A DNA stretch of 64,000 bases from Acidobacteriota bacterium (GCA_039028635.1 JBCCHV010000021.1:1-64000); one strand, 5' to 3'. Shown: positions 28,722 through 45,920, numbered from the stretch's first letter. Made by a program: numbers and translations. Notes: generated by a model not told the origin, from the letters alone.

Positions 28722-28725
<4 letters not shown>
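23440..28725 (+). CDS. Type I PKS module: KS-AT-DH-KR-ACP
   Basis: 1761 residues from ATG 23440 (ATGA overlap). KS 4-420 with Cys163 in VQTACSTSLVAVH, and the sequence style of KS domains that follow an NRPS module. AT 517-803 with [11 protein letters not shown]; its specificity site reads VAGHSPQ, neither HAFH nor YASH, so malonyl versus methylmalonyl is open. DH about 897-1070: the His motif is HRVEANPLLP (Gly of HxxxGxxxxP replaced by Ala), and the second motif LLDGALQ is intact. KR 1340-1507 has TGGLGGLGLAV and catalytic Ser, but STHAAAN has His where Tyr is expected. ACP 1607-1685 (LGLDSLRALEL). C-terminal docking segment after an Ala/Glu/Pro-rich linker. Extends the thiazole acyl chain by one unit. 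Confidence 0.93.
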
Positions 28726-35068
<6,343 letters not shown>

Positions 35069-35072
<4 letters not shown>

Positions 35073-38000
35073 GCGAGCTCACCGATCGGCTGCGTCGACT
35101 GACCGCGGAGCAGCGCGCCAGGCTACAGAGCAAGGTCGAGTCGCGGCTCGATCGAGACGCCATCGCGGTGGTCTCGGTGGCCTGCCGTTTCCCGGGAGGC
35201 GCCAGCGATCCCGAGGCCTATTGGCGTCTGCTCGTCGACGAGGTCGATGCCATTGGCGAAGTGCCCGCGGAGCGCTGGGACACGGCCGCCCTGTTCGACC
35301 CGACGCCCGGAACGCCGGGCAAGACCAGCACTCGCTGGGGCGGATTCCTGCCGGGGATCGATGGCTTCGACGCCGGTTTCTTCGGCATCTCGCCGCGCGA
35401 AGCGGTGAGCCTCGACCCGCAGCAGCGGCTGTTTCTCGAGGTCGCCTGGGAAGCCCTCGAAAACGCCGGCTACGACGCCGCCCGGTTGGCCGGCAGCGAG
35501 ACCGGGGTCTTCGCCGGGGTGGCCTCCCAGGACTATGCCCAGCGCCTCGACGTCGGTCGCGACCTGAGCCGCATCGATCCCTACTTCGGCACCGGTACGG
35601 CGGCCAGCTTCGTGGCCGGTCGTCTGTCCCATTTCCTCGGCCTCGAAGGCCCCAGCCTGGTGGTCGACACGGCCTGCTCGTCGTCGCTGGTGGCGGTCCA
35701 TCTGGCCTGCCAGAGCCTGCGCACGGGGGAGAGCGACATCGCCCTGACGGGGGGCGTCAACGTGCTCCTCGACGCCGCTGGCAGCGTCTATGTCTCGCAG
35801 GTCCGGGCGGTGGCCGCGGACGGTCGGTGCAAGGCCTTCGACGCCTCCGCCGACGGCTATGTGCGGGCCGAGGGCTGTGGCGTGGTGGTGCTCAAGCGCC
35901 TCGCCGATGCGCGGCGCGATGACGACCCCGTCCTCGCCGTCATCCGGGCCTCGGGGGTGAATCAGGACGGTCACTCGAACGGCCTGACGGCGCCGAGCGG
36001 ACGAGCCCAGGAGGCGCTGTTGCGCAAGGTCGTGGCTCGCGCCGGCTTGACGCCCGGGAAAATCGACTACGTCGAGGCCCACGGTACCGGAACCGCCCTC
36101 GGCGACCCCATCGAGGTGGAGGCTCTGGGACGGGTTCTGGGGGCCGGCCGGCCGGCTGATCGGCCCCTCAAGATCGGCTCCGTCAAAAGCAACCTCGGTC
36201 ATCTCGAGGCGGCTGCCGGGATCGCCGGCCTGATCAAGGTGGTGCTGGCCCTCAGGCGCCGGCGCCTGCCCCGCAGCCTGCACTTCGAGAACCCCAATCC
36301 GCATATCCGCTGGCGCGATCTGGCGGTCGAGGTGGTCGCCGAAGGAGGCCTTTGGGAGAGCCCGGATGGGCGGCCGAGGCGCGCCGGCGTCAGCTCCTTC
36401 GGCTTCAGCGGTACCAATGCCCACGTGGTGCTCGAAGAGGCGGTGCCGCAGATTCGCGTGACGCCCGACGACGGCGTGGCGGAAGGGGCGGCGATGGTCG
36501 CCGCCGAGGGACCGCACCTGCTGACCCTGTCGGGACGCTCCGCCGCCGCCCGCGAAGCCCAGGTGGAGCAGGTCGGTCGCTGGCTGAGGGAAGGCGAGGC
36601 GGATTGGCAGGACGTCGCCTACAGCACCGCCCTGCGGCGCTCCCACCACGACCACCGGCTGGCTCTGGTGGCGGCCGATGGCGCCGAGGCCGTGCGCCTG
36701 CTGGCGACCGGTGACGATCGTTGGGTTCACCGTGGCCGAATGCCGCGGGACGGGGCCCGGCGGCTGGTGTTCGTCTACTCGGGCCAGGGGGCGCAGTGGT
36801 GGGCGATGGGGCGGGAGCTGTTCGAGAGCTCGCCGGTGTTTCGCCAGGAGCTCGAAGAGGTCGATGCCGAGGTGCGACAGCTGCGCGGCTGGTCGCCCCT
36901 TGAGGAGCTCACCGCCTCGCAAGGGGACTCTCGTCTCGACGGCGATTCGATCGAGCTCACCCAGGTTTGCCTGTTCGCCCTGCAGCTTGCCCTTACCGCT
37001 TTGTGGCGCGCTTGGGGCGTCGAGCCGGCGGCGGTCCTCGGCCACAGCATGGGCGAGGTGGCGGCGGCCTGGGCCTGTGGCGCTCTCGATCGCCGTCAGG
37101 CGGTGCGACTCATCGTCACCCGTTCGGAGCTGCTCGAGGCCGCCACCGGCCGCGGCGCCATGGCCGCCGTCGATCTCGACCTGGAAGTTGCCGAGGCGGT
37201 GGTGGCGGGTGATCCGCGGCTCGCCGTCGCGGCTGCCAACGGTCCCTCGATGACGGTGCTCTCGGGGGCCCGCGAAGCCCTCGAGCCGGTGCTCGCCGAG
37301 CTCGGATCGCAGGACGTCTTCGTGCGTCCCCTGCGCACCACCGGAGTGGCCGGCCATAGCCCCCAGGTGGACTCGGCCCGACAACGTCTCGAGGCCGGTC
37401 TCGCCGATCTGCATCCGGCGGCCGGGCACCTGGCGATGATCTCGACGGTGACCGGCGAACGGGTGGCGGGGGAGCACCTCGACGCGCGCTACTGGGGGCG
37501 CAATCTGCGCCAGACGGTGCGTTTCGCCGACGCCGTCGAGGCCAGTCGCGGTGACGTCTTCGTGGAGATCGGTCCCCACCCGGTACTCGCCGGGGCGGTG
37601 GCGACGATCATCGCCGCCGCCGGTGGGGAGGCCACGGTCCTGCCGTCGCTGCGCCGCGAGGAGCCGGAGCGCCGGGAGATGTTGGCGACCCTGGCGGGGC
37701 TCTACGCCCACGGTGTCGAGGTCGATCTTTCCGCCCTGCATCCCGCCGGCGGTGAGCTGGTGTCCCTGCCCAACTATCCCTGGCAGCGCCGCCGCTTCTG
37801 GGTCGAAGAGCCGCGCCAGGCGCGACCCGAGCCCACGCTGATCGCCGAGACGGAGCTCGAGAGGCGGCCCGATCTGCGCCGGGTCGTCGATGGCTTGCTC
37901 GACCACTGGGCAGTGGAGGGAGCGCGTGCCATCAACCGGCGCCAGCTCGCTCCCAGCCTGTTCCTGGCCAGTGATCAGCGCTCGCTGTTCTACGTCTCCG

Positions 38001-41000
38001 AGGCAGCCGCCAGCTCGGCGGACGGCCCTCGGGCGTTGACGGCGTTGCTCTTCGTCGGCCCGGACGAGTGCTTCGACGGCCTAGCCCGCGAGCTGCTCGC
38101 CTATGCCAAGGAAGCGCAGCGCGAGGCCTTCTTTTTCGCCACCGAGGAGCACGCCTTCAGGCTGCGCCGCTTGGGCTTCACCACCACGCCGTGCGGTGCG
38201 TTGCAGACCCTGGCGGACTTGCGTTCTTTCACCCTGACCGGCAATCGCATGCGGCGCCTTCGCTACCTGGTGCAGAAGTTCGAGCGCGGTGGGGATTGCC
38301 GCTGCCGGGAGCATCAGCCCGGCAGCGATCCGGCCATCGACCGCGAGGTGGTGGCGCTGATCGACTCCTGGCTCGAGCTCAAGGGAATTCGCGCCAGCTT
38401 CGTGCATCAGCTCAAGGGCCAGATTCTCGCCGGTGCCGTCGATCCGCGCAGCCGGCTCTTCCTGACCCGGCGCGATGGCTTTTTGGAAGGGGCGGTGCTG
38501 CTGTCGCCGGCGGAGGTCAATGCCGGCTACCTGATGGATCTCGAGTTCTACGGTGCCGAATCGCCCCTCGGATGTCTCGAGTTCACGGTGGTGCAGATCA
38601 TCGCTCGCTTGCTCGACGACGGCTACAGCTACCTGAGCCTCGGTGGCACCTACGGCACCATGCTCGACCCCCACCCCAACGCCGATCCGGAAGTCGAGGA
38701 GCTGTTCGCCACCCTTCACGACGAGGGCATTCTCAACGGCGACTCCAACTTCCAGTTCAAGAACAAGTTCCGGCCGCTGGTCTCGAGCCTGTTCCTCTGT
38801 CGCTTGCCGGGCGGCGATGCCGGCAACCTGTCGGCGGTGCTCGCCATGCTCGCCGATCGGCCGGCCTTCGAAGGGGCCGTCGAGGTGGTGCGACCGGACG
38901 GCTCTCTGGACTTCTCCCTGGAGCGCTGGCCGTGGCTCAAGGACCACACCGTGGCGGGGCGGGTGCTGGCTCCGGGCGCGGCCCTGCTGGAGGTGCTGAC
39001 CCGGGCCGGTCGCGACGACGGCCGGGCGCCGCAAGCGCTCGCCGCCTTCGCCGTCGAACGCCCGTTGGCTCTGCCGATGCCGGATTTGACGGTGGCTCGG
39101 GAGTCGGATGGCGATTGGACGGTGCGCGCCGGGGACGAGGTGATCGCCCGGGGACAGCCGGTGGAGCCGCGTCCGTTGCCCGCCGAGCGCCGCGATCTCG
39201 CCGCCCTGACGGCGTCCGCCGCCGAGCGCCTCGAAGGGGCGGCGATCTACCGACATCTGGCCGCCCGGGGCTTGCGTTTCGGCCCGGCTTTCCAGAGCCT
39301 GCGGGAGCTTTGGCTGAGCCCCCGGCGAGCGGTGGCCCGAGTCGCTCTGGAGGCGTCGGCGGACGGCGAATGGTCTCTGCATCCGGTCCTTCTCGACGGC
39401 GCCCTGCAGTCTTTGGCGGCGCTGTTGCCGGCCGACGACGGCCTCTACCTGATGGCCGCCATCGACCGCTGGACGGTGACCCCGGGGCGACTGCGCCGAG
39501 AGCTGGTGGCGGAAGGCACCCTGCGGCCCGGCGCCGGCGAGGCGGGTGTCTGGGTCGGCGACGTGATCTTGCGCGACGATCAGGGGCAGCCGCGAGGTCG
39601 ACTCGAAGGGGTGGTCGCCCGGCGCCTCGAGGCGGAGGTCCTGGATTCCCTGCCACGACCGGACTGGAGCTCGGCTTTCCTGACCCAGACCTGGGTGGAA
39701 AGGGCGCTCGAGGCGCCTCGCCATGACCAGCCGCCACCACGCTATCTGGTGCTGGGGGAAGCCAACGGCGCCGCCGGTGCGGCGGCGGCCGAGTTGCGTC
39801 GGCGCGGTGCTGCTTGCCTCGAGGTCGCCGATCTGGCGCCCGATGAGCTCACCGGGGTGCTCGATGCTTGGCGGCGCGAAGAGCCGGCGATTCCGGCACG
39901 GCTGGTGGATCTGCGCTGCCTCGACGTGGATACCGGGGACGATCTCGCGGCGACCCTGCAAGCGGTGACCGACCGCTACCTGGCGGTCCTGCGCTGGCTG
40001 GTGGCTGCCGAGGTCGAGGATCTCCGCCTGTGGTGGATCACTGGCCGAGCCTGGCGCGGTGAGCCGGCGGCAGCCAGTCTCTGGGGCCTGGGACGGGTCT
40101 GTGCCAACGAGCACCCAGAGCTGTGGGGGGGCCTTGTCGATCTCGAGCCGGAGGCCCTCGATGGCAGCCGCGACGGGATTTCCCGGCTGGTCGACGAGCT
40201 GCTCGCCGAGAGCGGCGAAGAGGTCCGACTCGGCGCCACCGGCCGGCGGGTCTGTCGCCTGCGCCGCGGGGCCGGTACGTCGCGAGGAAAGGGGCCGGAG
40301 CTGCGCTCCGCGGCGACCTATCTGATCACCGGTGGTCTCGGGGGTATGGGCTTGACGGTGGCCCGCTGGATGATCGACGGCGGGGCGCGTCGTCTGGTGT
40401 TGGTGGGACGGCGGGATGCCGCCGCCGCGGGAGCCGAAGAGGAGGTGCAGGCGCTGCGCGCTGCCGGCGCTGAGGTCAGCGTCCGGACCCTCGATGTCGC
40501 CGATGGTGACGCTGTCGGTGAGCTGGTGGCAGAGCTGGCGGCCGGCGAGGCGCCGCTGCGCGGAGTCATTCACGCCGCCGGCGTGGTCGACGACCGCATC
40601 CTGGCCCGCCAAGACTGGCACCACCTGGCTCGGGTCTTTCGGCCGAAGGTGCTCGGGGCCTGGAACCTGCACCGTGCGAGCGCTGAGCTGGAGCTCGATT
40701 TCTTCGTGCTGTTCTCGTCCGCGGCGGCGGTGCTCGGGCCGCCGGGACAGGGCAGTCACGCCGCAGCCAATGCCGCCCTCGACGCTCTGGCGCGGCTTCG
40801 CCGGCAGGCCGGGCTGCCGGCCTTGACCCTCGGCTGGGGTGCCTGGTCCGAGGTCGGCGGTGCCGCCGGTGGAGATCTCGAGACCCGGCTGGCGGCGCGC
40901 GGTATGGCGACCCTGAGCCCTCGCCAGGGGCTCGAGGTGTTGGCCCAGAGCCTCACCCTCGACGCCGCCGAGCTGGTGATTTTGCCGGTGCTCTGGCGGC

Positions 41001-41524
41001 GCTGGCGGGAGACCTCCAGCCCGCCCCTGCCGCCACGTTTCGACGCCCTCGGCCAAACCCCGAGAGTGCCCTCGACGGGACGCGAAGGTCCTGCGGCTGT
41101 GGCGGCGGTCGGCAGTGGAGCCGATGAGAGCGCTCTCAGCCAGCGCCAGCGCCTCCTCGCGCTGCCGGCGGCGCAGCGCCGGCAACGGTTGATCACCTAC
41201 CTGCGGGGTCAGGCGGCCGGTCTCCTCGGTTTGGACGAGGACGAGCTGGCTGCCGACGACCCTCTGCCGCGACTGGGCTTCGATTCCCTGATGAGCATGG
41301 AGCTGCGCAAGCGCCTCGAAGGTGATTTCGAGATCAAGCTACCGATCGTTCACTTCTTCCGCGAGCCGACCGCTGCCGGACTGGCCGAGTCCGCCCTCGA
41401 GCGTCTGCCGGAAGTGCCGGAAGGGGCCGATGCGGCAGCCCTGCTGGAGCGCTTGGACGAGCTCAGCGACGACGAGGTGGACGGCCTGTTGGGCAACTTC
41501 TCGCCGGAGGCCTCGTCCCATTGA
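35069..41524 (+). CDS. Type I PKS module with DUF2156/GNAT-like insert: KS-AT-[DUF2156]-DH-KR-ACP
   Basis: 2151 residues. Short N-terminal docking helix 1-28. KS about 30-450 ([13 protein letters not shown]). AT about 568-880 ([18 protein letters not shown], like the first PKS module). Then about 335 residues (930-1265) that belong to no standard PKS domain: [74 protein letters not shown] and [10 protein letters not shown]. This pattern fits DUF2156, the GNAT-like domain of phosphatidylglycerol lysyltransferases. DH about 1270-1480 ([17 protein letters not shown]). KR about 1747-1930 with GSHAAAN, His replacing Tyr. ACP 2040-2110 ([11 protein letters not shown]). No thioesterase follows. The insert might acylate the bound chain, transfer an aminoacyl group from tRNA, or be structural. 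Confidence 0.92.
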
Positions 41525-42768
41525 GCCAGGACGCGAAGCGGCGTCGGTTGGCGGCGCTGCTCGCCGCCTGCGGTGGCTTGCAAGGGGCCGACCCGGGCGA
41601 TGCCCTGGACCGCCAGCGGCGCCTGTTTCCGGCCCTCGAGTCGAAGGCCTATTTCAACTACGGCGGCCAAGGGCCGCTGCCGCAGCCGGCGCGCGACGCC
41701 ATTGTCGAGGCCTTCGATCAACTGCAGGTGGAAGGCCCGTTCTCGATCGAATCCAATCTCTGGGCCCGCGAGGTGCGAGCCCGCGCGCGCCAGGGGCTGG
41801 CAGACTTCCTCGGCGGCCGGGCTGCCGACTACAGCCTCACCGAGAGCATCACGACGGCCGTCAACATCGTCCTGTGGGGGCTCGAGGTGGCGGCCGGTGA
41901 TCATGTCGTGGTGTCCGACGCCGAGACTCCGGGAGTGCTCTCGGCGGTTCGCCAGTGGGCCCGACGCCGGCGACTCGAGGTCTCCGTCTGTGACCTCCTC
42001 GGAAGGCCTCAGGGGCGCCTGGAAGCGCTGGCGGCGGCGTTGCGTCCCCGCACTCGCCTGGTGATCGTCAGCCATGTGCTCTGGAACAGCGGTGAGGTGC
42101 AGCCGATCGCCGAAATGGCGGCCCTCTGCCGGCGTCACGGGAGTCGGCCGCGGCTGCTCGTCGACGGCGGCCAGTCGGTCGGTCAGTTGGATCTCGACCT
42201 GGCGATCTGCGGCGCCGATTACTACGCCTTCACGGCCCAAAAGTGGTGCTGCGGTCCAGCCGGTGTGGCGGCCCTCTACGTTGCTCCCGGCGCCGCCGAC
42301 AGCCTCGAGCCGACCTTTGCCGGCTGGCGCGGATTGGTGCCCGACTCGGACTATCGCCTGCGCTCTGACGGCCGGCGCTTCGAGGTCGGGAGCTCGTCCT
42401 TGCCCCTGCTCGCCGGGCTGGCCGCCGCCCTCACCGTGCACGGCCAGTGGGGAAGCGCTGCCGAGCGTGCCGCCGCCGGGCGCGGCAAGGCCGCCGAGCT
42501 GGCACGCTGGCTGACCTCGCTGGCCGGGGTCGAGCTGCTGACGCCGGTACCGGAGACGGGCATCGTCGCCTTGCGCTGCCCGCGTCCGCGGCAGGTCGTC
42601 GCCGACCTCGAAGCGCAGGGCATCCTGGTGCGCGAAATGGCGTCGCCTCACTGCCTGCGGGTCTGCACCCACTACCTGACCTCGGGACGCGATCTCGAGC
42701 GCCTTCGGGTGGCCCTCGCCGAGGCCCTCGAGAGGCTTCCGGTGGAGGCCGGCGAGGCGCTGCCTTGA
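41521..42768 (+). CDS. PLP-dependent class V aminotransferase / cysteine C-S lyase-like enzyme
   Basis: 415 residues from a TTG overlapping the PKS stop (TTGA), so translationally coupled to the assembly line. Fold type I PLP enzyme of the class V family: AYFNYGGQGPLP near residue 40, SLTESITTAVNIVLWG, VSHVLWNSGEVQP, LLVDGGQSVGQ and the PLP lysine about 241 in FTAQKWCCGPAG. The family includes isopenicillin-N epimerase-like proteins, cysteine desulfurases, selenocysteine lyases and L-cysteine/cystine C-S lyases. The YxNxGGQGPLP start is closest, from memory, to the C-S lyases. It could act on a cysteine-derived C-S bond in the product or take part in chain release; both are inference. Confidence 0.85.
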   Translation: MSQDAKRRRLAALLAACGGLQGADPGDALDRQRRLFPALESKAYFNYGGQGPLPQPARDAIVEAFDQLQVEGPFSIESNLWAREVRARARQGLADFLGGRAADYSLTESITTAVNIVLWGLEVAAGDHVVVSDAETPGVLSAVRQWARRRRLEVSVCDLLGRPQGRLEALAAALRPRTRLVIVSHVLWNSGEVQPIAEMAALCRRHGSRPRLLVDGGQSVGQLDLDLAICGADYYAFTAQKWCCGPAGVAALYVAPGAADSLEPTFAGWRGLVPDSDYRLRSDGRRFEVGSSSLPLLAGLAAALTVHGQWGSAAERAAAGRGKAAELARWLTSLAGVELLTPVPETGIVALRCPRPRQVVADLEAQGILVREMASPHCLRVCTHYLTSGRDLERLRVALAEALERLPVEAGEALP

Positions 42769-43115
42769 GCTCGATCGGCGAGCTCAAGGGAGGTCAGCCA
42801 TCGGGTTCCTCGATGCGCCTTCGAGGCGCCGCCGAGGGCTCCCTTCAGCGTCGCCGATGGGGGCTATTTCCGAGACCTATCGATGCCGCCCGAATCGCTC
42901 TAAATCGTTGAATTTCAGACCCCTTCGCAATTTGGGAGAAGCCGGTTCCGGAACCCCTGCGCTATCAATCATGTGTGCATCCAGAAATGGAATCAAACCG
43001 TCCGCATGGTGCGGCGTTGAGTCAAATCGAAGGTCGGGGCTCCGGGCGCGGTCTGCGCGCTTCGGCGGTCTCGAAGAAAGATCCCCAACACTTGTCCAGA
43101 GAGGAGGTTGGTGAG
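42769..43115 (+). other. Noncoding region after the PKS operon
   Basis: 347 nt with no convincing gene. An AT-rich stretch, GCTCTAAATCGTTGAATTTC (42896-42915), and the recurrent motif (42927-42941) suggest the promoter of the next operon. The leader from the motif to the start codon is 174 nt. Confidence 0.5.
42927..42941 (+). promoter_or_regulatory. Recurrent 15-bp motif, site C
   Basis: GCAATTTGGGAGAAG in the leader of the propeller/peroxidase operon. TTGAATTT stands 12 nt upstream; site E has TTGAAATT 3 nt upstream. Confidence 0.6.
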
Positions 43116-43964
43116 ATGTCGAACCAATGGACGAAGGTAGTGCTCGGTAGTCTCCTGATCGCGTTGGTGGCGGCCGGAGTGGCCGTTGCCTGCCCGACCG
43201 ATGCCGAGAAGACCGCGGGCATTCAGGTCATCGAAGACTATGTCGCCCCGGGTCTCAACAATGAGCTGTCCGGAATCTATCCGCATCCCAGCAACGACGA
43301 GCTCTACTACGTCGCTGCCAACCGCAAGCCGGTTTACCGGGCGGGCCAGAAGGCCATGCTGCCGGAGAACCTGCGCGGCCAGATCCTCACCGTCGAGAAG
43401 AAGAGCGGTGAGGTCGTCGAAGCTTGGGACCTCGGTGGTGTCGAGTATGGCGGCATGGCCTACGGTGAGGGTCACCTGTTCGTCTCCAGTCTGGAGCCGG
43501 CCGAGATCCTCAAGGTCAGCGCCAAGGATGGCGAGATCGTTCGTCGTTACCCGATCGCCGGTCCCGCCGGCGGCCTCGAGTTCGATGCCGAGCGCAACGC
43601 CCTGATCGCCCAGATCTTCGTCGGCTATCCGCAGCTGGCGGTGATCGACGTCGAGTCCGGCGCCACCCTCGAGGCCCTGTGGTCCGACGAGAGCGCCATG
43701 GGCCTGGCCAAGGTGCAGGGCGACATCCTGTGCACCTGGGTGAGCAGCTTCGACGAGCACGCTCGCGCTGAGCTGCGCCTGATCGACGGCGAGACCGGCG
43801 AGGTCGCGGGTCGCGTGCCGCTCGACGAGGTGCACACCTCGCTGGCTCCGGCTTCCGCCACCGGCAACCTGGCCGATGGCTTCCTGAGCCTGGTGGCGAC
43901 CGGTAGCGACGGCGAGGTCGCCGTCCGCCACTACAGCTACACCAACGACGCGGTGACCTGGTAA
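43116..43964 (+). CDS. Secreted beta-propeller protein
   Basis: 282 residues from ATG 43116 with GAGGAGG upstream. Signal peptide 1-26 (VVLGSLLIALVAAGVAVACP). The Cys in AVACP could also suggest lipidation, but the box is weak. The remainder is a run of beta-strand repeats (GQILTVEKKSGEVVEAWDLGG, EPAEILKVSAKDGEIVRRYPI, PQLAVIDVESGATLEALW, AELRLIDGETGEVAGRVPL), typical of PQQ/NHL/SMP-30-like propellers. No catalytic residues are recognised. First gene of a probable operon with the peroxidase fusion (48 nt gap) and the 45917 protein. Confidence 0.75.
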   Translation: MSNQWTKVVLGSLLIALVAAGVAVACPTDAEKTAGIQVIEDYVAPGLNNELSGIYPHPSNDELYYVAANRKPVYRAGQKAMLPENLRGQILTVEKKSGEVVEAWDLGGVEYGGMAYGEGHLFVSSLEPAEILKVSAKDGEIVRRYPIAGPAGGLEFDAERNALIAQIFVGYPQLAVIDVESGATLEALWSDESAMGLAKVQGDILCTWVSSFDEHARAELRLIDGETGEVAGRVPLDEVHTSLAPASATGNLADGFLSLVATGSDGEVAVRHYSYTNDAVTW

Positions 43965-44012
43965 GCGAGATCCTCTCGGGCACGCACGGAATCAGCAACC
44001 AGAAATAAGGCG

Positions 44013-45920
44013 ATGATGCAGCCAACGGCCAACACCACGACCCAGCGGCGCGCTTTCGGGCGCAGCCGGCGAGGCGTGGTCTGGACTGTGGCCGCGGTCG
44101 CCTTCCTGGTGCTGGCTCCCGGCGGCGTGGCGACGGTTCCGGCAGAGACGGGAAAGACGGCCGAGACGGCGTCTTTCGCGGCCCTGCACTACGAGCCGGT
44201 TCCCGGCAAAGTCGCCGAGAACCGGGCTCGGGCCACGCGGCTGATCGCTGCGGCGGCCAAGGGTGGGGCGCGCTACATCGTCCTGCCGGAGCTCGGTATC
44301 CACGGTCGCCTGGATGATTTGTCCGGCCCTCAGGTGGGGGCGGAGGCGATTCCGGGGCCCACTTCGCAGCACTTCGCCGATCTGGCGCAGGAGTTCGGAG
44401 TGTGGATCGCCCTCTCCCTCGCCGAGGACGGCGGTGATCGTCCGGGGCACTACGTGACCACCCTCCTGCTCGACCCGCGCGGCGACGTGCGACATCACTT
44501 TCGCAAGGTGATGCCGCGCATCGACGGCAGCGACGGCGAGCTCATTCGGGGGGAGCCGCGAGTGCTTCTCGACACCGTCGATACCGGTGAGCGCCGCATC
44601 GGCGTGGCCGCCGGCGACGACCTCTTGACCGCCATTCCGCGTCTCTCCGACCGCGGCGCCGACACCGTGCTGGTGTCCGCCGCCTGGGGAGTCGACGAAC
44701 CGGTCAAGTGGCGGCGCCAGGTGGCGATGCTGAGCGAGCGCTACGGCGTGCGGATGGTGATTGCCAACCGCAGCGCCGCCGGTGGGGACATCTACTCGCG
44801 ACAGGGCGAGCCGGTGGGAGCCTCCCGGGCGACGACCGGCGGACGGATGACGACGGCGGCCTTCGCCCCGTCGAGCCATTGGCGCCCGGCGACCCAGTTG
44901 GGACTGCCTTCGGTGCCAGTCCCCAGTGGTCGTCCGGCGTCGCCAGAGATTGCCGAGATCGGGCGCGAGCTCTTTTTCGACAAGAATCTGTCGCGCGACG
45001 GCAGCATTTCCTGCGGCACCTGTCATCTGCCCGAGAAGGCCTTCGCCAACGGTCAGCCGTCCGGAGTGGGAATCACCGGGCAAAACACCGCTCGCAACGT
45101 GCCTTCCCTGCTCAACGTCGCCTACAAGGGCGCGCTGTTCTGGGACGGCTTCACCCACTCCCTCGAGAATCAGGCGAAGTATCCGATGAGCCACGCCATG
45201 GAGATGGACCGCTCTCAGGTCTACCACCAGGTGCTCGGCTATGTCCGATGGGAGGCGAAATACGTCAAAGCATTTCGCGCTGCCATGGGGGTGGAGAGGA
45301 TTGAATTCGAGCATGTCGAAACGGCGCTCGCGACCTATCAGCGTACGCTGCTGTCCGGGAACTCGCCCTTCGACCGCTACTACTACCAAGGGGACGAGCA
45401 GGCCTTGAGCGTCAGCGCTCAGCGTGGGCTCGACCTCTTTCGGGGAAAGGCCGGCTGTGTCCAGTGCCACACCATGGGCCAGGACTACGCCCTCTTCCTC
45501 GACAACGAGTACCACAACACCGGGGTGGGCTATGACCCGAAGACCGGCGAGTTCTCGGACTCGGGCGTGGCTTTGATTAGCCACGAAGAAAGGACCGGCC
45601 TTTTTCTGACGCCCTCGTTGCGCCACGTCGCCGAAACGGCTCCCTACATGCACGACGGCAGCTTCACTTCCCTCACCGAGGTGGTGGAGTTCTACAACCG
45701 TGGCGGCAACGACAACCCCTATCAAGATTCTCGCCTCGAACCGCTCGGGCTCAAGCCTCAGGAACGCCGCGATCTGGTGGCATTCCTGAAGTCCCTCACG
45801 GGGGAGCCCCAAGGGCAGGTGAGGCGTGCCAGTTTGTCTGAGGTTAGAAATGAAGAATCAGTCTCGGAAGAGTCTGACCCTGGGGAAAAACAGTTGTTTG
45901 AGAAAGGAGTAAGGGAATGA
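44013..45920 (+). CDS. Fusion: nitrilase-like domain lacking catalytic Cys + diheme cytochrome c peroxidase (MauG/CcpA type)
   Basis: 635 residues from ATG 44013. Hydrophobic export segment about 24-44. Residues 50-290 follow the carbon-nitrogen hydrolase pattern: Glu93 in VLPELGIHG and Lys165 in FRKVMPR. The third catalytic position, normally Cys in GxxxCxD, is Gly201 in GVAAGDD, so amidase activity is unlikely. Residues 300-605 are a diheme peroxidase: heme motifs CGTCH (334-338) and CVQCH (482-486), with IGRELFFDKNLSRDGSISC, NVPSLLNVAYKGALFWDG and APYMHDGSFTSLTEVVEFYN. It may use peroxide or oxidise a protein or metabolite in the periplasm. Its stop overlaps the next start (ATGA). Confidence 0.88.
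   Translation: MMQPTANTTTQRRAFGRSRRGVVWTVAAVAFLVLAPGGVATVPAETGKTAETASFAALHYEPVPGKVAENRARATRLIAAAAKGGARYIVLPELGIHGRLDDLSGPQVGAEAIPGPTSQHFADLAQEFGVWIALSLAEDGGDRPGHYVTTLLLDPRGDVRHHFRKVMPRIDGSDGELIRGEPRVLLDTVDTGERRIGVAAGDDLLTAIPRLSDRGADTVLVSAAWGVDEPVKWRRQVAMLSERYGVRMVIANRSAAGGDIYSRQGEPVGASRATTGGRMTTAAFAPSSHWRPATQLGLPSVPVPSGRPASPEIAEIGRELFFDKNLSRDGSISCGTCHLPEKAFANGQPSGVGITGQNTARNVPSLLNVAYKGALFWDGFTHSLENQAKYPMSHAMEMDRSQVYHQVLGYVRWEAKYVKAFRAAMGVERIEFEHVETALATYQRTLLSGNSPFDRYYYQGDEQALSVSAQRGLDLFRGKAGCVQCHTMGQDYALFLDNEYHNTGVGYDPKTGEFSDSGVALISHEERTGLFLTPSLRHVAETAPYMHDGSFTSLTEVVEFYNRGGNDNPYQDSRLEPLGLKPQERRDLVAFLKSLTGEPQGQVRRASLSEVRNEESVSEESDPGEKQLFEKGVRE

Noticed and set aside
42857-43114. Small plus-strand open frame before the 43116 gene
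   Set aside because: It covers the promoter motif region, has no ribosome site or recognisable product, and ends in the leader of the real gene.
44250-44850. Functional nitrilase/amidase in the 44013 protein
   Set aside because: The nucleophile Cys position is Gly201, so only a pseudo-enzyme domain is claimed.
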